Positions 61,353-64,000 of a stretch of DNA of 64,000 nt are shown here, one piece after another (positions within the stretch are counted from its first letter, which is position 1; each line of letters starts with the position of its first letter). Source of the DNA: Blautia sp. (GTDB lineage: Bacteria > Bacillota > Clostridia > Lachnospirales > Lachnospiraceae); assembly GCA_017475035.1 (NCBI GenBank), contig JAFVGK010000163.1:62001-126000 (forward strand). The letters are read 5' to 3'. The position numbers and the translations under genes are program-made. The notes below the pieces were generated by a model. The model made no database searches, was not told where the DNA came from, and saw nothing but the letters and a program-made list of their open reading frames with translations.

Positions 61353-61473
61353 CTGCGTATCAGAGCAAAAGGCAGAAAAATGAAATTAGCACAAACAAAA
61401 CATATAACAATGAAGCGGTCCTAAGCTATGGTATTTAAGCCTAATCCATGCAGCCTGGAGAGTGAAAGAAAGA

Positions 61474-63084
61474 ATGAAAGAATTCAACACCACAGCGATC
61501 TGTATTCCGGAAAAGCATTATATGGTTGACCTCTCCGAGCGGGTAAAGGAGATCAGGAAGCTGGTTGATGCCGGAAAGTATTTTACGATCAGCCGTGCCA
61601 GGCAGTATGGGAAGACAACTACGCTTAAAGCGCTTCAAAAAGAACTGGAAAAAGAATATCAGGTATTAAGCATAAGCTTTGAGGGGATCACAAAGGCGAA
61701 CTTTTCTTCGGAGCAGTCTTTTGTAAAGGCCTTTTGCAGATTGCTGAAGAGAAACCCTCTCTTATATAAGGGAATACCGGAGAATATTAAATCTCAGATA
61801 AATGAGTACATCCAGCGAAAAGAAGAGAAGGCTGAGATGGATGAGCTTTTCATAACTCTTGAAGACTGGTGCGCGGAATCAGATACTCCTCTTGTTATGA
61901 TGATCGATGAAGTAGACAGTGCGGCAGACAATCAGATTTTTCTTGATTTTCTCGGGCAGCTGCGAGCGGGATATATTGCGCGAGAGGCGGATGGCATTTC
62001 CTTCTTTCGGTCTGTCATTCTGGCAGGCGTGACGGATGTAAGGCATCTGAAGAGCAAGATCCGGGATGAGGATCAGCACAAGGTGAACAGCCCCTGGAAC
62101 ATTGCCGCGGATTTTGACATTGATATGAGTCTGTCAGAAAGCGGGATCAAGGGGATGCTGGATGACTACGAAAAGGATCATCTCACCGGGATGGATACTG
62201 CCGCGATCGCGAAACAGATCCGGGAATATACCAACGGTTATCCGTATCTGGTCAGTCGAATCTGTCAGATCATTGATACAAAGTTGGTTCCTGAGAAATT
62301 TAAAGATCATGGCGCAGCCTGGAGAACGTATGGTGTGGATGAAGCAGTCAGGCTTCTTCTGTCAGAGACAGACAATACCTTGTTTGAATCGCTGACTGGC
62401 AAGCTGATGAACTGCCCTGTGCTGAAGAGGCAGCTGCGGAACATTCTCCTTCGCGGCGATGTCTATGCCTGGCTCCCGTATGATGAGGAACAGCAGCAGC
62501 TGCGCATGTACGGATTTATCAGGAACGAGCATAATACAGTCGCTGTGTCTAACAGAGTATTTGAGATGCTGCTTTACGTTCACTTTATCGGTGAGAACGA
62601 TGCAAATAATCCACTGAAACAGTCGGCAGCAGCGGAGAGATCAGTCTTTATAGATGAAGACGGATATCTCAATGTTCCCAGGATCATGGAGCATTTTATC
62701 AGGGAATATCAGAGGATTCACAAAACAGCTGACGATGAAGAACTGGAGAAGAGATTTTCGGAAGAGGAAGGCCGGGAACGGTTCCTCACCTACCTTGCCC
62801 CGATCATCAATGGAACCGGCACCTATTCGATTGAAGAACAGACCCGGGATCATAAGAGAATGGATTTAGTGATTCACTATAAGGGCAGGAGGGAAATCAT
62901 CGAGCTGAAGATCTGGCATGGTATGAAATACAATGAGGATGGCGAAAAACAGGTCAGCGAGTATCTGGATCGTTTTGGCTTGCATGTAGGCTATATGCTG
63001 AGCTTCAGCTATATCAAGAATAAAACTCCTGAGGTAACCCTGGTACATGTTGAAGACAAGATATTGTACGAGGGGATTGTGTAA
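61474..63084 (+). CDS. AAA-ATPase-like protein with C-terminal PD-(D/E)XK nuclease-type domain
   Basis: About 536 aa. The ATP-binding part has YFTISRARQYGKTTTLKALQ (a Walker-A variant usual in this family, with Arg for the first Gly) and LVMMIDEVDSAAD (Walker B). The C-terminal ~120 residues contain 'KRMDLVIHYKGRREIIELKIW', a PD-(D/E)XK core (Asp...Glu-x-Lys). Such proteins (AAA-ATPase_like plus DUF1703-type nuclease) are abundant and multicopy in Clostridia and Bacteroidetes; their role is unclear. The ATG at 61474 is preferred to the GTG at 61462. Confidence 0.85.
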   Translation: MKEFNTTAICIPEKHYMVDLSERVKEIRKLVDAGKYFTISRARQYGKTTTLKALQKELEKEYQVLSISFEGITKANFSSEQSFVKAFCRLLKRNPLLYKGIPENIKSQINEYIQRKEEKAEMDELFITLEDWCAESDTPLVMMIDEVDSAADNQIFLDFLGQLRAGYIAREADGISFFRSVILAGVTDVRHLKSKIRDEDQHKVNSPWNIAADFDIDMSLSESGIKGMLDDYEKDHLTGMDTAAIAKQIREYTNGYPYLVSRICQIIDTKLVPEKFKDHGAAWRTYGVDEAVRLLLSETDNTLFESLTGKLMNCPVLKRQLRNILLRGDVYAWLPYDEEQQQLRMYGFIRNEHNTVAVSNRVFEMLLYVHFIGENDANNPLKQSAAAERSVFIDEDGYLNVPRIMEHFIREYQRIHKTADDEELEKRFSEEEGRERFLTYLAPIINGTGTYSIEEQTRDHKRMDLVIHYKGRREIIELKIWHGMKYNEDGEKQVSEYLDRFGLHVGYMLSFSYIKNKTPEVTLVHVEDKILYEGIV

Positions 63085-63195
63085 AAAGGGGTATGACTTC
63101 ATTATGTTGAACTGGAGATAAAAAGATTGCTGACAATGAAGAGTTGATTGTCAGGTAAATCTGTATTCAATTTAAAATGGAATGAAAAAAATCCT

Positions 63196-64000
63196 ATGAA
63201 GATAAACATCCGTGCTTCCTATGACTGCTTTCGAGATTTAAGAGAAAATCATTCTTACTATATCGATAAGACAGAAATACTGAAGCAATATCTGAGAGAC
63301 GGTTTTGAAAAAGCCGTTCTGTTTGCGAGACCTCGTCGGTTTGGGAAAACCTTGACTATGACGATGTTCCGAGATTTTCTGGATATCCGCCAGAATAGTG
63401 ACGATATCTTCCATGGTTTGAAGATCATGGATGAGCCGGATCTCGTGAAGGATTTCATGAACCGGTATCCGGTTGTTTTTCTTTCTTTAAAAGAAGTGTT
63501 TGGGGAAAGCTATGACCGGATTCTGGGAAATTTCAGGTTAGTTGTATCAAATCTTTGCAAATCGTTAGAAGATTTACTGCAAAGCGAAAGTGTCAATGAA
63601 TATGATAAAAACATTTTTAAAGCAATAGAAGATCAGAAAGCGGATGAGGTGAATACTGTCGCTGTCCTGGATTTGCTGTCACGTATGCTCAAAGCATATT
63701 ATCATAAACCTGTCTTCGTTATCATAGATGAATATGATGTTCCTATGGCGAAAGCACTGGGGATGCCGGCATATGAAAAGGTGCGGGATTTGATAGAGCA
63801 TATGCTGAGCTATGTCTGCAAGACAAATGAGAATGTGAAAGCCGTGATGCTGTCCGGATGCCTGTATACGGTAAAGAACAGTACCTATACAGGGGTGAAC
63901 AATATTATTCCGTATACGGTACTTTCACCGAATTATGCTTCTTCGATCGGCTTTACAGATGATGATATAAAGAAATTGCTGGATGATGTCGGCATTTCTG
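63196..64000 (+). CDS. AAA-ATPase-like family protein (cut by window end)
   Basis: The frame is open from the ATG at 63196 to the window edge (268 codons seen). It begins MKINIRASYDCFRDLRENHS and YYIDKTEILKQYL, then VLFARPRRFGKTLTMTMF (family-type Walker A) and VFVIIDEYDVPMAKA (Walker B), which is the classic AAA-ATPase_like (PF09820) pattern; a C-terminal nuclease-type domain is expected beyond the edge. It is a diverged paralogue of the gene 111 bp upstream. No strong ribosome site is seen. Confidence 0.88.
   Translation, partial: MKINIRASYDCFRDLRENHSYYIDKTEILKQYLRDGFEKAVLFARPRRFGKTLTMTMFRDFLDIRQNSDDIFHGLKIMDEPDLVKDFMNRYPVVFLSLKEVFGESYDRILGNFRLVVSNLCKSLEDLLQSESVNEYDKNIFKAIEDQKADEVNTVAVLDLLSRMLKAYYHKPVFVIIDEYDVPMAKALGMPAYEKVRDLIEHMLSYVCKTNENVKAVMLSGCLYTVKNSTYTGVNNIIPYTVLSPNYASSIGFTDDDIKKLLDDVGIS

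Overview
The window looks like chromosomal DNA of an anaerobic, low-to-mid G+C Gram-positive bacterium of class Clostridia, probably a Lachnospiraceae relative. The signs are a SCIFF (six-cysteine) peptide with its radical-SAM maturase, an oxygen-sensitive class III ribonucleotide reductase with NrdR boxes, SipW/TasA-type surface proteins, DUF5688 and DUF4860 proteins, a fused SecDF, and an anaerobic (early cobalt insertion, cbi) cobalamin pathway. No rRNA, tRNA, CRISPR array, prophage or insertion sequence was seen.

Layout. 1-7.3 kb: surface fibre cluster (three TasA-like proteins, a SipW-type signal peptidase, one giant acidic-stalk protein). 7.6-12.8 kb: a DUF5688 protein, nrdDG on the minus strand behind two NrdR boxes, and a coiled-coil lipoprotein. 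12.9-15 kb: a YdcF-like protein and a frameshifted CNNM/CBS protein. 15.3-19 kb: a palindromic repeat, a sortase-type surface protein behind a structured leader, then scfA-scfB. 19-28.4 kb: housekeeping genes (secDF, recJ-like, trpS, a cyclophilin lipoprotein, and the CoA genes coaBC, an ECF S-component and coaX). 28.7-44.5 kb: cobalamin genes cbiD-F-G, cbiH-cbiJET, cbiA-B-cobD-cbiP-C and a precorrin-2 dehydrogenase, interrupted by a MocR-type regulator on the minus strand. 44.7-50.2 kb: an LCP ligase, serA, and a dTMP operon (thyA-folA-small ORF-tmk). 50.2-57.2 kb: an HTH-ATPase-STAS regulator with its own operator motifs, a membrane protein, cstA, a candidate type I toxin and a sensor phosphatase. 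57.9-61.4 kb: a transglutaminase-fold protein and a small GspF/pseudopilin set. 61.5-64 kb: two AAA-ATPase/nuclease-type genes, the second running off the end.

The most unusual feature is the density of dispersed and tandem repeats. One family, about 90 bp long, sits between genes just upstream of start codons, where its 3' end supplies the Shine-Dalgarno sequence of cbiD, the LCP gene and thyA. The same family occurs as three exact-period in-frame copies inside cbiA, in the same reading frame that is open in three of the intergenic copies. This resembles the protein-coding palindromic elements of Rickettsia. Two other cobalamin genes (cbiG and cbiJET) carry different in-frame tandem repeats, and a palindromic element of about 233 bp forms a 261-bp-period array inside the cbi cluster. 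Other items worth attention are a candidate type I toxin with paired mRNA ends, and a self-contained regulator with three copies of a 14-bp operator-like motif beside its promoter.
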